A stretch of DNA of 14,364 nucleotides from CAVDRM01 sp963611355 (GTDB lineage Bacteria; Bacillota; Clostridia; Christensenellales; Aristaeellaceae). Each line of letters opens with the position of its first letter. Position 1 is the first letter of the stretch. A program made the translations under genes and the position numbers. Of this stretch, positions 13,425-14,364 are shown piece by piece. The stretch spans positions 1 to 14,364 of the forward strand of contig CAVDRM010000038.1 in NCBI GenBank assembly GCA_963611355.1, read 5' to 3'. The notes beneath the pieces were generated by a model. That model did no database searches. It was not told the origin of the DNA and worked only from the letters and a program-made list of their open reading frames with translations.

Positions 13425-14238
13425 CTATAACCCCTTTGCGTACCTGCGCACAGAGAAAGACATTTTGAAACTGGTCAATAAGCAGTTTATTAAAAAGCTA
13501 TCTGCCGCTTTGGAAAATCTACAGGCAGCAAATATAAAATTGCAGGCAGACATAGAGCACGAAAAAGAATTAGAACAGGCGCAACTTGATTTTTTCTCTG
13601 CTGTTTCTCACGAATTAAAAACGCCTATTACAATTATCAAGGGGCAGACAGAGGGGATGATTTTGAATGTGGGCGATTATCAGGATCGCAATAAATATCT
13701 ATCGCGCTCCCTTGAAATCATCAATACAATGGAGAGCATGGTACAAGAAATACTGACGGTTTCGCGTATGAAATCATCTAATGTAGGTCTGCGAAAAGAA
13801 AAAATGGATTTTTCTGATCTTCTGAAACGGGAATATGCTTTATTTGAGGATCTGATTGTTCAAAAGGAAATTGACTGGAACGAGAATATTTCTCCCGTCC
13901 TGCAAATCGTCGCAGACAAAATGCTGATACAAAAAGCAATTAACAATATTGTTTCTAATGCCATCTTGTATTCTCCGAGAGGCAGTTCAATCTATATGGA
14001 CGCATTTTCTAAAAATGGGTCGGTAGTTTTCCAGATAGAAAATACTGATGTGCATATTCCAGAGGCAGAAATTCCAAAATTATTTGATGCTTTCTATAGG
14101 ATGGAGCAATCACGCAATCGAAAAACAGGGGGTAGCGGCTTAGGACTTTATATCGTCAAAACTATTTTAGAACAGCACAATATAATATACAGCTTGAAAA
14201 ACACAGACAGAGGGGTATTGTTTTCAATCCAATTTTGA
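13393..14238 (+). CDS. Truncated VanS-like sensor histidine kinase fused to a VirD4-like fragment
   Basis: The ORF has 281 codons. Residues about 10-29 (MHYNPFAYLRTEKDILKLVN) match the conserved segment of VirD4/TcpA-like coupling proteins of Tn916/Tn1549-type elements, not a kinase. From about residue 30 the sequence is a histidine kinase. A coiled linker leads to the H-box with His73 (FFSAVSHELKTPITIIKG), then the N-box (KAINNIVSNAILYSP, about 181-195), a DxG region altered to ENTDVHIPE, and GGSGLGLYIVK (246-256). The best likeness is the VanS group. The membrane segments and extracellular sensor are missing, and no response regulator is seen. Start codons at 13393 and 13420 both lack a strong ribosome binding site. 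AT-rich composition (19 of 60 G/C at 13801-13860) suggests transfer. It may be a pseudogene; if expressed, it would be an unregulated soluble kinase. Confidence 0.7.
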   Translation: MLFSLEVQVMHYNPFAYLRTEKDILKLVNKQFIKKLSAALENLQAANIKLQADIEHEKELEQAQLDFFSAVSHELKTPITIIKGQTEGMILNVGDYQDRNKYLSRSLEIINTMESMVQEILTVSRMKSSNVGLRKEKMDFSDLLKREYALFEDLIVQKEIDWNENISPVLQIVADKMLIQKAINNIVSNAILYSPRGSSIYMDAFSKNGSVVFQIENTDVHIPEAEIPKLFDAFYRMEQSRNRKTGGSGLGLYIVKTILEQHNIIYSLKNTDRGVLFSIQF

Positions 14239-14364
14239 AAAATAAGGGTCGGTCAAATTTGATTGCTCATTATTTTTAACTACACATAAAAAACATATTC
14301 GCCACAATGGTATCTCCAGCCGCAGTCTCACGGCAAAGGAGCTTCTTCATCATGCCCGCATGGA
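14239..14364. other. Right edge; possible end of a minus-strand gene
   Basis: A minus-strand frame open from the window edge to a TAA at 14278-14276 reads HAGMMKKLLCRETAAGDTIV then ANMFFMCS. It could be the last 28 or so codons of a gene beyond the window, but I do not recognise it. No terminator is evident after the kinase. Confidence 0.2.

Noticed and set aside
1..14364. CRISPR array, tRNA or rRNA genes
   Set aside because: No regularly spaced repeats and no recognisable tRNA or rRNA sequence were seen on either strand.

Overview
The window looks like a chromosomal segment from an anaerobic Clostridia-type Firmicute (Oscillospirales-like). The evidence is the mix of families: a RlmD with a helical C-terminal extension, a DUF1015 protein, a VanY-type carboxypeptidase with a PG_binding_1 domain, MnmM, GlpP, an LplB/LplC/DUF3502 sugar ABC transporter, a Bacillus-type LexA box, and strong purine-rich ribosome binding sites throughout. 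A balanced-GC core is flanked on both sides by AT-rich, visibly mosaic DNA.

Left accessory zone (1-~1834). All genes read on the minus strand. The edge holds the 5' end of an IS256-family transposase with a frameshift. Next come a NUDIX hydrolase and a ScoMcrA-type SRA-like modified-base reader with a Tudor/KOW-like C-terminus and no visible nuclease. Upstream of these is a short serine-recombinase N-terminal fragment, spliced in frame onto the C-terminal tail of rlmD, which is itself cut by a TAG stop. The simplest reading is that an element carrying a serine recombinase entered the 3' end of rlmD, decayed, and left a two-gene cargo (SRA reader plus NUDIX) downstream of the DUF1015-rlmD transcription unit. 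This pair is the best candidate in the window for an undescribed, probably defence-related, module.

Core (1835-9153). A DUF1015-rlmD operon (minus) diverges from a vanY-like gene (plus). Their shared promoter region has recognisable -35/-10 boxes for both genes and three copies of a TTRCCG..AAATT repeat. vanY runs head-on into a Y-family DNA polymerase gene (minus), whose promoter carries a near-perfect LexA/SOS box. Diverging from that gene is a tight plus-strand operon of an RluB/RsuA-type pseudouridine synthase, mnmM (tRNA wobble-uridine methyltransferase) and glpP (glycerol-3-phosphate responsive antiterminator).

Transporter (9103-12807, minus). An LplB-type permease, an LplC-type permease and a DUF3502 solute-binding protein form one operon. 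It has a textbook sigma-A promoter, a leader of about 137 nt with several inverted repeats, and an intrinsic terminator. No ATPase is encoded, so a shared MsmX-like ATPase is expected. The binding protein has a type I signal peptide and no lipobox cysteine, which is unusual for this family.

Right accessory zone (~12810-14364). There is about 370 bp with no supported gene, then a C-terminal fragment of a possible M29/NicX-like metalloprotein (minus), then an ORF in which a VirD4-like conjugation fragment is fused to the cytoplasmic half of a VanS-like histidine kinase. This looks like scrap from an integrative conjugative element.
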